Assembly (NCBI RefSeq): GCF_900172335.1
Contig: NZ_FWFX01000014.1
Coordinates: forward strand, 40,514-104,513
DNA from: Roseovarius albus
Lineage (GTDB): Bacteria > Pseudomonadota > Alphaproteobacteria > Rhodobacterales > Rhodobacteraceae
Direction: 5' to 3'
DNA: 64,000 bases
A model generated the notes under the pieces. The model was not told the DNA's origin and ran no database searches. It saw nothing but the letters and a program-made list of their open reading frames with translations. The number at the start of each line of letters is the position of its first letter. Positions within the stretch are counted from its first letter, which is position 1. Below are positions 44,881-52,917 of the stretch, one piece after another. Made by a program: the position numbers and the translations under genes.

Positions 44881-45121
44881 TCAATTCCTCCCCACCGCGC
44901 GCACCGAGCGCATCGCCTTCATCATCAAATGGGTGGCCTCGGTCATCCAGATCATGGGCTACACCGCCACCGCCTTTGGCTGGACCCCGTGGAACCTCTA
45001 CCTCTTCCTGATCGGGGTTCTGGGCTGGGGCACCGTCGGCATCCTGTGGAATGACAAGGCGATCATGCTCATCCACATTGTGGCGCTCTTCGCCATGCTC
45101 GCAGGGATGGCCGGGGGTTGA
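44870..45121 (+). CDS. Small membrane protein (DUF6552-like)
   Basis: An 83-residue protein with two hydrophobic helices (about residues 16-36 and 43-59) and a third near the C-terminus. The YLFLIGVLGWGTVGILWNDKAIMLIH stretch is shared by uncharacterised Rhodobacterales proteins that I believe are grouped as DUF6552; that name is from memory. Overlaps the SDR gene by 11 bases and is translated with it. Confidence 0.75.
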   Translation: MLSDQFLPTARTERIAFIIKWVASVIQIMGYTATAFGWTPWNLYLFLIGVLGWGTVGILWNDKAIMLIHIVALFAMLAGMAGG

Positions 45122-45164
45122 TGCCCCCTAAATCAATGGCAATAAACCCAAATTCCGCTATACT

Positions 45165-45198
45165 CCCGGTATTTCAAGAACACTTCGAGCATACCGGG
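45165..45198 (+). promoter_or_regulatory. Inverted repeat covering the ribosome site of the first Usp gene
   Basis: CCCGGTAT (45165-45172) pairs with ATACCGGG (45191-45198) across an 18-base loop. The right arm runs into the GGGGG that serves as ribosome site for the ATG at 45206. The repeat could be a DNA operator or an RNA stem that hides the ribosome site. Confidence 0.45.
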
Positions 45199-45205
45199 GG
45201 ATATT

Positions 45206-45652
45206 ATGTTCAAGACAATCGTTGTCGGAATTGACGGATCGGAAACCTCTGAACACGCCCTGCGCCTCGCCTGCACTTTGGCGCTGAAATGCGGTGCAGA
45301 TGTCCACTTAGTTCATGTGCCGCAACCCCAAACCGTGGCCTTCGCCATGGGGGCGATGACCGGCTATCACACCGCCACCTCCATGCCCACCTCGGACGAG
45401 GTGCGCACCGCCGGCAACAAAATCCTCGAATCCGGCAAGCAAGTCGCCAAATCCTGCGATGTGACCATCACCCAGGCGCATCTGAAATCCGGCGATCCCG
45501 CCAATCAGATCACTGTCTATGCCGAGGCCCTGAACGCCGACCTGATTGTCACCGGCAGGCGCGGTCTGGGCAGCATTGGCGCATTCCTCCAAGGCAGCAC
45601 CTCGCAAGCCGTCAACCAAAAGGCCCACTGCGCCTGTCTCTCCGTACCCTAA
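45206..45652 (+). CDS. Universal stress protein, copy 1
   Basis: A 148-residue UspA-fold protein. The nucleotide-binding pattern G2xG9xGS is present in GRRGLGSIGAFLQGSTS, so ATP binding is likely. It begins after the inverted repeat and is followed 100 bases later by a paralogue. A stress-induced role is general for the family; the trigger is not visible. Confidence 0.9.
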   Translation: MFKTIVVGIDGSETSEHALRLACTLALKCGADVHLVHVPQPQTVAFAMGAMTGYHTATSMPTSDEVRTAGNKILESGKQVAKSCDVTITQAHLKSGDPANQITVYAEALNADLIVTGRRGLGSIGAFLQGSTSQAVNQKAHCACLSVP

Positions 45653-45753
45653 CGCCAGAAAAAGCCGCCAAAACCCTCTCTTGATGCAGATCAAGGCCCG
45701 CAGAAGGCGCAATACCTATGCTTTGGGCCACCTTAATCAAAGGAGGACAGGAT

Positions 45754-46200
45754 ATGTTCAAAAACATTGTTGTCGGTATCGACGGATCAGACTCTGCGGA
45801 ACATGCACTGCGCGTCGCCTGTGACATGGCCCAGAAATACGATTCCAAAATTCACCTGATCCACAGCCCACAGCCCAAAACCGTCGCCTTTGCCATGGGC
45901 GCGGTGCCGGGTTACCACGCGGCCACCACCATGCCCTCCCCACAAGAGGTCGAGGAGGCCGGAAACAAAATACTAGACTCCGGCAGAGCCGTCGCCAAGA
46001 CCTGCAACATCGACATCACGCAGGCCCACCTGAAAAATGGCGACCCGGCCGACCATATCACAGAATACGCCGATACCTGCGGCGCAGACCTGATTGTCAC
46101 CGGTCGCCGAGGTCTGGGAAACGTCGGTGCCCTCCTGCAAGGCAGCACATCTCAGGCCGTTACCCACAAAGCCAAATGCGCCTGCCTGTCGGTGACCTGA
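45754..46200 (+). CDS. Universal stress protein, copy 2
   Basis: A 148-residue paralogue of copy 1, close throughout (GDPADHIT, AFAMGAVPGYH and GRRGLGNVGALLQGSTS). ATG 45754 has a strong AAAGGAGG eight bases upstream; the frame extends upstream without a better start. The pair is a tandem duplication. Confidence 0.9.
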   Translation: MFKNIVVGIDGSDSAEHALRVACDMAQKYDSKIHLIHSPQPKTVAFAMGAVPGYHAATTMPSPQEVEEAGNKILDSGRAVAKTCNIDITQAHLKNGDPADHITEYADTCGADLIVTGRRGLGNVGALLQGSTSQAVTHKAKCACLSVT

Positions 46201-46534
46201 GCGGCACTCCCCAGACCAACAAGGCACGCAGCGACGGGCCGCGGTCAGATGCTCATGACTTTACTTGCACAAAGTCTGCTTTGAACCCGTAGCAGCCATC
46301 CCCCGCAAGCGCAAAGCCGCGCAATTGCCAGGCCGCGGGGTGGCGGCCGACCGTTTCTAGCTGCCAGTTTATCCCGGCAAATCCAGCAGACCCTCGAAAT
46401 TGTGCGGGTAGCTTTCAAAATCGCCAGCCCTTGCGGGCGGTCTGGCGATCACGCGGCGGCCTTACGGCCTTGATTCCGCGCGGGGTGCGCAAAGCAAATG
46501 GCAGTTTAAACCCATGTTACGGACATTGGACTCA
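46201..46534. other. Noncoding stretch after the Usp genes
   Basis: About 330 bases with no convincing frame. It contains an imperfectly nested palindrome, ATCGCCAG (near 46412) with CTGGCGAT (near 46440), and repeated GGCGGCC-like bases. It may hold an RNA or a gene remnant; nothing could be identified. Confidence 0.4.
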
Positions 46535-46795
46535 TCAATCGTAAAAGGGTGGCATCTTTAGAAATTGAGCGCCCGCCAATTGCTGTTTCATATTTTCGGT
46601 TTGCAGGCAGCTTCCAGTATTTCGATAGATTTGGATCGGTTTCGAACAGGTGCGACCTCGGCCGTCCTTCATGACAAAGGACACGCCTCGACTCGCCTCT
46701 AGAAACTCCAATTGGTACTCAGGAAACAGGTTTTTTAGCTTCCTGATAAGTGCGATTCTGAACTGCGGTGAAGAGGCAGGTGGTTGAACTGGCAT
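46535..46795 (-). CDS. Possible small protein, unknown
   Basis: An 86-residue frame with a plausible mixed composition (RKLKNLFPEYQLEFLEASRGVSFVMKDGRGRTC) and three Cys. There is no ribosome site before its ATG. It lies alone in a low-coding region, so it may be a real small gene or chance. Confidence 0.3.
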   Translation of the reverse strand: MPVQPPASSPQFRIALIRKLKNLFPEYQLEFLEASRGVSFVMKDGRGRTCSKPIQIYRNTGSCLQTENMKQQLAGAQFLKMPPFYD

Positions 46796-47289
46796 GCGTC
46801 AGCATAACCACTCATTTGCGACCTAAGCAACGGCAGATTTGCTCGCATGAAAGCCATTGACCGCAGACAAAAAGATCGAAACTGGTTTTACTCGTCTCCC
46901 ATTCCAATTTTAATTTGGCATATTGAGACAAACACGAAGAGGACACTCTTGCGTCCAATACACTCAGACTGAGCGGACATGCAGATTCAGAAATTGCTCT
47001 GGCTCCGTTTCGCCCTTTCGCGACGATCTCGCCTATACCAATCATCCGGATCAACGGGTTGCCGATGCAGGCCACCTCCCCGCTTCGGTGGCAAAGAAAA
47101 CAGAAAACTGGTCTGTGTCAGCGATGAAATGCGGCGGGTCATGGAATTTCTCCTAATGGGTCTTCGCACTTCAACCTGCCTGTTTCCCGCATTTCAAACC
47201 ACGGCCCTGATCTGGCGAGACCCGTAACAACCCGTAAGTCATTGCGAATTCGCTTGGCGAATAAGGATTGCCGATGCCATGCTCCTCTC
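46796..47289. other. Region without a supported gene
   Basis: About 490 bases ahead of the XRE gene. Several short frames occur on both strands but none has a ribosome site or a recognisable product. It could be decayed coding sequence. No RNA gene or repeat was recognised. Confidence 0.4.
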
Positions 47290-48195
47290 ATGGCTCCGAC
47301 TGCATCCCTCTTCGCCCGCAAACTACGGGACTGGCGCGCCCGCAACGGCACGCATGGTCGTGTGACGCAAGAAAGTCTGGCCGAGTTGCTTGGAGTCAGC
47401 GTCGAAGCGATCAGCAAGTACGAGCGCTCTTTGTCGTTCATTCGCGGCGATCTGGAACATCGCCTGAGCGAAGACCTCGGCTGGACATCCGCTGACATCC
47501 TGGCCTGCCGCACCGATTGGGAAACACGGCAAAGGCGCGATACAGACGCCGCCCCCTATCGTCTGCTCGACGACACAGTCGTCTCAGAACTTTACAACGG
47601 CTCCTGGCGCGATGCCGCCCGCGCCTCTATCGATCTCGCCTGTGCTTCTATCCCCGGCATCCATGGTGCCTTCGCCGCCAACGACTCGGTCTTTGGCCCG
47701 ATCTATGACACCTACCGCGATCACTGGTGCGCCGTCTTGCACAACGATCAGATGGTCGCGAAATGGGCCCTGCCGTTTCTGCTCCCCGAGGATGAAACCC
47801 GCTTTCGCGCGGGCTCCTTTGTTGAAATTGAACTCTCTGTTGACCGCATCAGAAAACCGATGTTGCCCGGTCATTATTTCGGCTACTGTCCAGCCCTGAT
47901 TGTTGCCCCCGGTCATCAGGCTGCCAGCACTTTGTTGCTGTCTTCCTTCATCGATTTTCTGGAAATTCAGGCGCGCAGTGGGATTTTGCTGCATGGTTTT
48001 GGATCAATCACCTGTTCCCCCGCTGGCGAACAGATCTGTCGCGATCTTGGCATGACCTTCCTGCGCCGTCATCAGGTGGAAACAAGCTACGGCGTTTGGG
48101 AACTTACAGGTGCTGGAATCGCCAACTCCGTTTTCGCCCACCGCAGCCCTTTTTTGCATCAATGCTATTTCGAGGCTTTCGGCAGCGCGCCTTAG
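47290..48195 (+). CDS. XRE-family regulator with long C-terminal domain
   Basis: A 301-residue regulator. Residues 8-68 form an XRE helix-turn-helix (VTQESLAELLGVSVEAISKYERSLSFIRGDLEHRLSE in short pieces). The remaining 230 residues form an unnamed domain ending with LHGFGSITCSPAGEQICRDLGMTFLRRHQ, which looks like an acetyltransferase-fold or ligand-sensing domain. The start is unclear: ATG 47290 lacks a ribosome site, and TTG 47242 is possible. The target is unknown. Confidence 0.75.
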   Translation: MAPTASLFARKLRDWRARNGTHGRVTQESLAELLGVSVEAISKYERSLSFIRGDLEHRLSEDLGWTSADILACRTDWETRQRRDTDAAPYRLLDDTVVSELYNGSWRDAARASIDLACASIPGIHGAFAANDSVFGPIYDTYRDHWCAVLHNDQMVAKWALPFLLPEDETRFRAGSFVEIELSVDRIRKPMLPGHYFGYCPALIVAPGHQAASTLLLSSFIDFLEIQARSGILLHGFGSITCSPAGEQICRDLGMTFLRRHQVETSYGVWELTGAGIANSVFAHRSPFLHQCYFEAFGSAP

Positions 48196-48243
48196 GCTAG
48201 AAAATTTGCGGTCCACCGAAGGGCGAACACGCCCCAATCCACC

Positions 48244-48310
48244 CGTTTCATCTGACCATAAATATCTCCGCCGGAGGCACACCCCGAGGCGGAGACCGGA
48301 GGCCGACAAC
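48244..48310 (+). repeat. Dispersed intergenic repeat, copy C
   Basis: Core TTCATCTGACCATAAATATC (48247-48266) followed by a long stem CTCCGCC...GGCGGAG (48266-48294). Same orientation as copies A and B and again downstream of a plus-strand gene. Confidence 0.6.
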
Positions 48311-48369
48311 GAGATAAACCTGTGCGCCGCAGGCGCTCCTTCTCACAGCAGGATTGTAGGATAGTAGGT

Positions 48370-48408
48370 TTGTACAAAACCCGCGTACAACCTGTACAAG
48401 TTGTACAA
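48370..48408. repeat. Cluster of four GTACAA motifs
   Basis: Within 39 bases are TTGTACAA (48370-48377), GTACAA (48385-48390), TGTACAA (48393-48399) and TTGTACAA (48401-48408). The outer two are perfect palindromes. They lie between two convergent genes, where a promoter would not be expected. Looks like a set of protein-binding sites. Confidence 0.55.
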
Positions 48409-48416
48409 ATTTCCGC

Positions 48417-48848
48417 TTACCCGGTGGAGGATTTCCGCGTGCTCAGCAGCAGGCTGGTTTCCGAATTGGCGACCCCATCGAACTTGCGAATCTGAGCAAG
48501 GATTTTGTCGAGGTGCTCCAAAGTCGTGGTGCCAATCTCAACAATCAAATCCCAGCGCCCGTTGGTGGTGTGAATTGCCCGCACTTCGCGCAAACCATTG
48601 AGTTGTCTCAATATTCTCTCCATTCCGCGCCCTTCTATCCCCAGTGACATCAATCCACGCACCGGGTCCAGCGCTGTTTCCCCCTTTAGAACAACGGTAA
48701 ACCCGACGATCTCGCCGCTCTGCTTCAACCGCTCAATCCGCCCTCGCACGGTGGTCCGCGACACCCCCAATGTCAGCGCCAGATCTGACAAGGACGCCCG
48801 CGCATTATGCCGAAGCGCTGAAATCAATTGCTGATCAATTTTGTCCAT
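48417..48848 (-). CDS. Lrp/AsnC-family regulator
   Basis: A 143-residue regulator: a helix-turn-helix in residues 15-60 (LSDLALTLGVSRTTVRGRIERLK) and an AsnC effector domain (RAIHTTNGRWDLIVEIGT). It is divergent from the arginase operon and is the likely amino-acid-responsive activator of it, as Lrp-type proteins often are for arginine breakdown. Confidence 0.92.
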   Translation of the reverse strand: MDKIDQQLISALRHNARASLSDLALTLGVSRTTVRGRIERLKQSGEIVGFTVVLKGETALDPVRGLMSLGIEGRGMERILRQLNGLREVRAIHTTNGRWDLIVEIGTTTLEHLDKILAQIRKFDGVANSETSLLLSTRKSSTG

Positions 48849-48963
48849 TTTGGATATCCCAAGGTCCGTTTTGCATAGTTAAGTTCCATTATGTGCAAAT
48901 TGAGGACTTCAAAACAACCGTTTCAGCGGTATTTTTATCTTATCACTCGAAAAGGATTGTAAG
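48849..48963. promoter_or_regulatory. Lrp/arginase divergent promoter
   Basis: The 115-base gap contains TTTGCA (48870-48875) and TGCAAA (48894-48899) as an inverted pair with an 18-base spacer. These are candidate Lrp sites. AAGGA lies seven bases before the arginase start. Confidence 0.45.
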
Positions 48964-49890
48964 ATGACTCCTCGCTCCTGCATTCTGATTGGCGCTCCTG
49001 TGGATAGTGGCAAACGCCGTCAGGGTTGCGTCATGGGCCCGGATGCCTACCGCGTCGCCGGCCTGCCCGAAACATTGACCGAACTTGGTTATACCGTTGA
49101 AGATTGGGGGAACTTGTCTCCTGATGACGTGGCCAAGGTCGATGAATTACCCCCGCACATCCACGCGGGCGAGGAGACCATTGGCTGGACACAGACCCTG
49201 ATCAGCAACGCAGAAACCGCAATGGACAAGGGCCTCCCCATCTTCTTGGGCGGGGATCACAGCTTGTCTTTGGGCTCTGTCGCCGGTGTTGCCAATCACG
49301 CTGCTCAAAACGGCCGTCCACAGTTTGTGCTCTGGCTTGATGCACATAGCGATTTCCACACCCCACAATCCACCGCATCGGGCAACTTGCATGGTACTCC
49401 CCTTGGTTACGTCACTGGTCGCGATGGTTTTTTCGGGTTCCCCGAAGTAAAAAATCCTGTACCACTGGAAAACATCTGCCTGATTGGCCTACGCTCCGTC
49501 GACACAGCAGAGCGCGACTCGTTGCAAGAAACCCCCATGCGCTATCATGACATGCGGCAGATTGACGAGCACGGGATCGCCCGTCCCTTGGCCGCGTTTT
49601 TGGATCATGTCGCACAACAAAATGGTGCGCTGCACGTGTCATTGGACGTTGATTTTCTCGATCCTTCTTTCGCCCCCGCCGTTGGCACAACAGTGCCCGG
49701 TGGCGCAACAATGCGCGAGGCACATCTGGTGATGGAGATGATCAGCGACAGCGGATTGATGACGTCGCTTGATCTGGTTGAATTGAATCCCTTCCTTGAT
49801 GAACGCGGAAAAACCGCACAGGTCATGGTCGATCTCTCAGCCTCTGCCTTGGGTCGCCGCGTCTTTGACCGGCCAACACGAGCCTTCTGA
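48964..49890 (+). CDS. rocF: Arginase
   Basis: A 308-residue ureohydrolase that splits arginine into ornithine and urea. The dimanganese motifs are GGDHSLS, WLDAHSDFH and SLDVDFLDPSFAP. The pattern fits arginase better than agmatinase (NLHGTPLGY), but agmatinase-like relatives cannot be fully excluded. The two downstream genes act on ornithine and citrulline, which supports arginase. Two bases before ctlX. Confidence 0.9.
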   Translation: MTPRSCILIGAPVDSGKRRQGCVMGPDAYRVAGLPETLTELGYTVEDWGNLSPDDVAKVDELPPHIHAGEETIGWTQTLISNAETAMDKGLPIFLGGDHSLSLGSVAGVANHAAQNGRPQFVLWLDAHSDFHTPQSTASGNLHGTPLGYVTGRDGFFGFPEVKNPVPLENICLIGLRSVDTAERDSLQETPMRYHDMRQIDEHGIARPLAAFLDHVAQQNGALHVSLDVDFLDPSFAPAVGTTVPGGATMREAHLVMEMISDSGLMTSLDLVELNPFLDERGKTAQVMVDLSASALGRRVFDRPTRAF

Positions 49891-49892
49891 AC

Positions 49893-50813
49893 ATGAGTAT
49901 TCAAGCCCCCTCCAGCGTTGTAATGATCCGCCCGGATCAATTTCATCCGAATCCGCAAACCGCAGGTGACAACGTCTTTCAGACCGAGTTGAGCAACGAC
50001 CCTGCCGCAATCGCCGCAAAGGCGCAAAACGAGTTTGATCAAGCAGTTAGCGCCCTGCAAGGTGCTGGCATTGGTGTCCACGTGTTTCAGGATCACGGCG
50101 TAGACACGCCGGATTCGGTTTTCCCGAACAACTGGTTTTCCACCCATGCAGGCGGATCGGTCGCGGTCTATCCGATGTACGCTGAGAACCGCCGCCGCGA
50201 GCGCCGGTCAGACGTCATTGAGATGCTGAAGCAAGACTACCGTGTTCAGGAAGTGGTGGATTATTCGGGACTGGAGCCAGATGGCCTCTATCTTGAAGGC
50301 ACCGGTGCCATGGTCATCGACCACCTGACCCGCGTCGCCTATGTCGCCCGCTCGCACCGTGCAGATCCGATCCTATTGGAAAGGTTTTGTACGCAGTTCG
50401 GTTATGAACCAATCGTTTTCGACGCCGTCGATCAAAATGGTGTTCCAGTCTATCACACCAACGTGCTGATGGCGATCGGAACCAAGGTGGCTATGGTCGG
50501 TCTGGATATGATTCCAGATCGAGACCGCCGCGCTGAAATCGAACGGCGTCTGCGCGAACCTGATCGCGAGGTTGTGGCTCTTACCCATGAACAGATCCAT
50601 GCCTTCGCAGGTAACGCGATTGAACTTTCATCACCAGATGGTCGGGTCTTGGCGCTATCGCAGTGCGCCTTCGATGCGCTCACCCCAGATCAGGTAATCA
50701 CTTTGGAACAGTCGGTTCGGCTGCTCCCTCTCTCGATCCCGACATTGGAAAGTGCCGGCGGCTCTGTACGCTGCATGCTGGCCGGCATCCATCTGTCCAA
50801 ACGCAACCCTTGA
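49893..50813 (+). CDS. ctlX: Citrulline hydrolase-like amidinotransferase (CtlX family)
   Basis: A 306-residue guanidino-group-modifying enzyme. The catalytic triad-type residues are in YLEGTGAMV (Glu), VYHTNVLM (His) and SVRCMLAG (Cys). The length and N-terminal PDQFHPNPQTAGDN match citrulline-utilisation hydrolase CtlX, which turns citrulline into ornithine. Dimethylarginine hydrolase activity is an alternative. Follows the arginase gene by two bases. Confidence 0.82.
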   Translation: MSIQAPSSVVMIRPDQFHPNPQTAGDNVFQTELSNDPAAIAAKAQNEFDQAVSALQGAGIGVHVFQDHGVDTPDSVFPNNWFSTHAGGSVAVYPMYAENRRRERRSDVIEMLKQDYRVQEVVDYSGLEPDGLYLEGTGAMVIDHLTRVAYVARSHRADPILLERFCTQFGYEPIVFDAVDQNGVPVYHTNVLMAIGTKVAMVGLDMIPDRDRRAEIERRLREPDREVVALTHEQIHAFAGNAIELSSPDGRVLALSQCAFDALTPDQVITLEQSVRLLPLSIPTLESAGGSVRCMLAGIHLSKRNP

Positions 50814-50830
50814 ACCAAAGAGCGACCACA

Positions 50831-51883
50831 ATGCTGCAACCATCTGACAAAGCCCTCGTTCCATTTGTATCTGTCGACGACATGATGAAGCTGGTCCACC
50901 ACATCGGAATTGAACCGATGCTGAAAGGGATTGCGGACTATATCGAGGCTGATTTTCGCCGCTGGGAACTTTTTGACAAAACCCCGCGCATCGCCAGCCA
51001 TTCACAAGAGGGCGTTATCGAACTGATGCCCACTTCGGACGGAGAGGTTTACGGCTTCAAATACGTCAACGGCCACCCAAAGAACACCAAGGAGGGCCTA
51101 CAAACCGTGACGGCCTTCGGCCTGCTGGCGGACGTGAACACCGGTTACCCGGTTCTACTGACAGAGATGACGGTTTTGACGGCGCTTCGTACGGCTGCAA
51201 CCTCGGCTATGGTCGCAAAATACCTCGCCCCCAAAGGCTCAACCACCATGGCGATGATCGGAAACGGCGCGCAGTCCGAATTCCAAAGCCTCGCGATGAA
51301 AGCCATCTGTGGTATCGATTCCGTGCGCCTCTATGACATCGACTCGGCGGCAACGGATAAAGCCGCGCGCAATCTGGCAGGTATGGGACTGAACGTGGTG
51401 AAATGTTCCACGGCGGAAGAGTCGATGGAAGGTGCGCAAATCATCACCACCTGCACGGCCGACAAGCAATGTGCCACGATCCTGACAGACAACATGATCG
51501 GCTCGGGCGTGCACATCAACGCCATAGGTGGCGACTGCCCGGGCAAAACAGAACTGGCCCCGGCGATCCTGCACCGCAGTGATATATTTGTTGAATACCC
51601 TGAACAGACCCGTATTGAAGGTGAGATCCAGCAAATGGAGGATGACCACCCGGTAACCGAAATGTGGGAGGTCATTTCAGGCAAACAAGCAGGTCGCACC
51701 AATCCTGAGCAAATCACTCTGTTCGACAGCGTTGGCTTCGCAATCGAGGACTTCAGTGCCCTGCGATATGTCCGCGATAACATCAAAGGCACCGAATTGT
51801 TCATTGATCTGGATCTTTTGGCTGATCCGGACGATCCGCGCGACCTCTTTGGCATGGTTCAACGCGCCTCATCCGAGGCTTGA
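50831..51883 (+). CDS. ocd: Ornithine cyclodeaminase
   Basis: A 350-residue OCD/mu-crystallin family enzyme that turns ornithine into proline and ammonia with NAD. The Rossmann motif is MIGNGAQSEFQ, and INAIGGDCPGKTEL is the signature of true ornithine cyclodeaminases (longer form, about 350 residues). ATG 50831; the frame reading upstream overlaps ctlX. Seventeen bases after ctlX. It completes an arginine/citrulline to proline route. Confidence 0.92.
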   Translation: MLQPSDKALVPFVSVDDMMKLVHHIGIEPMLKGIADYIEADFRRWELFDKTPRIASHSQEGVIELMPTSDGEVYGFKYVNGHPKNTKEGLQTVTAFGLLADVNTGYPVLLTEMTVLTALRTAATSAMVAKYLAPKGSTTMAMIGNGAQSEFQSLAMKAICGIDSVRLYDIDSAATDKAARNLAGMGLNVVKCSTAEESMEGAQIITTCTADKQCATILTDNMIGSGVHINAIGGDCPGKTELAPAILHRSDIFVEYPEQTRIEGEIQQMEDDHPVTEMWEVISGKQAGRTNPEQITLFDSVGFAIEDFSALRYVRDNIKGTELFIDLDLLADPDDPRDLFGMVQRASSEA

Positions 51884-51994
51884 CGGCAACAAATATCGCC
51901 TGAAGCCAAACAATCATGATATCTATCATTGCAATTGGGTGATCCACCTCACTAAAGCGGTGGTCACCCCCATTGGTAGAACCTGTGATTTCGC

Positions 51995-52822
51995 ATGAAG
52001 TATTCAATTGTCATACCCGTCTTCAATTCCGGCCCCAAGATTGCCACCACAATCGAAAGCCTGCTTCAGCAGGTGTCGGTTCTGAAAGGGGAAGACAGCG
52101 TTCATGTGATCGTTGCTGACGGGGCTTCGACAGATGACACTTTGGATCATGTGCGTGCGTTTGATGACCCACGGATCGAGATCATTTCCGAACCGGACAG
52201 CGGCATGTACGACGCGCTGGCCAAAGGGTTCGCGCGTGTAACCGATAGCGATGTGACCAGCTACATGCCTGCAGGCGAACGCTATGATCGTTACACATTC
52301 GAGATTGTCTCGATGATCTTCAAAAAATATGGCCAAATCAAATGGCTGACGGGGCGCGCCGTGGCACGCAACTGCTATGGACATATTCATGATGGCCGCC
52401 TCCGTCACCCTTATCTAAGAAATTTGATCGATTGTGGAATGTACGGCACTCGTCTGGATGCGATCCAACAAGAAAGCACTCTGTGGCGTTCAAGCGAAGA
52501 TTTGTTGATTGACCTAGAGCACCTCACGACGTTCAAACTCGCAGGCGACTATTTTCTCTGGAAGTCTTTAGCTCAAAAGAATGAACTCTATGTCGTCAAT
52601 GCACATATGGGATCGTTCACTTTTGAAGGTGACCAGCTATCTCGCCAGGTTCCCGGGGCTTACCGCAAAGAAATGCGCACCATTCGTCGCAAACCCACGG
52701 TAATGGAACGGCTCCATGGGTTGCTATTACGTCAACGCGAAAAACGCATTGTGCCAAAGTATTCCGCAAAACGCATGGTCACCTTCCACCTCGATACCGA
52801 AGAATGGGTGCTAAACGAATAG
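51995..52822 (+). CDS. Glycosyltransferase family 2
   Basis: A 275-residue GT-A fold enzyme: YSIVIPVFNS at the N-terminus and VIVADGASTDDTLDH, then EPDSGMYDALAKGF, the WcaA-like pattern for nucleotide-sugar binding. The QQESTLWRS segment later marks the acceptor region of the same group. A hairpin GGGTGATCCACC/GGTGGTCACCC (51946-51968) lies just upstream. It stands alone and may add sugars to a capsule or surface polymer. Confidence 0.85.
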   Translation: MKYSIVIPVFNSGPKIATTIESLLQQVSVLKGEDSVHVIVADGASTDDTLDHVRAFDDPRIEIISEPDSGMYDALAKGFARVTDSDVTSYMPAGERYDRYTFEIVSMIFKKYGQIKWLTGRAVARNCYGHIHDGRLRHPYLRNLIDCGMYGTRLDAIQQESTLWRSSEDLLIDLEHLTTFKLAGDYFLWKSLAQKNELYVVNAHMGSFTFEGDQLSRQVPGAYRKEMRTIRRKPTVMERLHGLLLRQREKRIVPKYSAKRMVTFHLDTEEWVLNE

Positions 52823-52917
52823 GTCCTTCCTCACTTTCCCTCACAATTCTGCGTGACGTTTGATTTATCGAACCGGATCGGTCACAAATCAAGATAGTCA
52901 CCAGACAGGGATGAAAG

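Noticed and set aside
46812..47075. 87-codon frame on the minus strand
   Set aside because: No ribosome site and unlikely composition; not supported as a gene.
51946..51968. Hairpin after the ornithine cyclodeaminase gene considered as a terminator
   Set aside because: The stem is good but has a bulge and no U-run, so it is only mentioned with the next gene.
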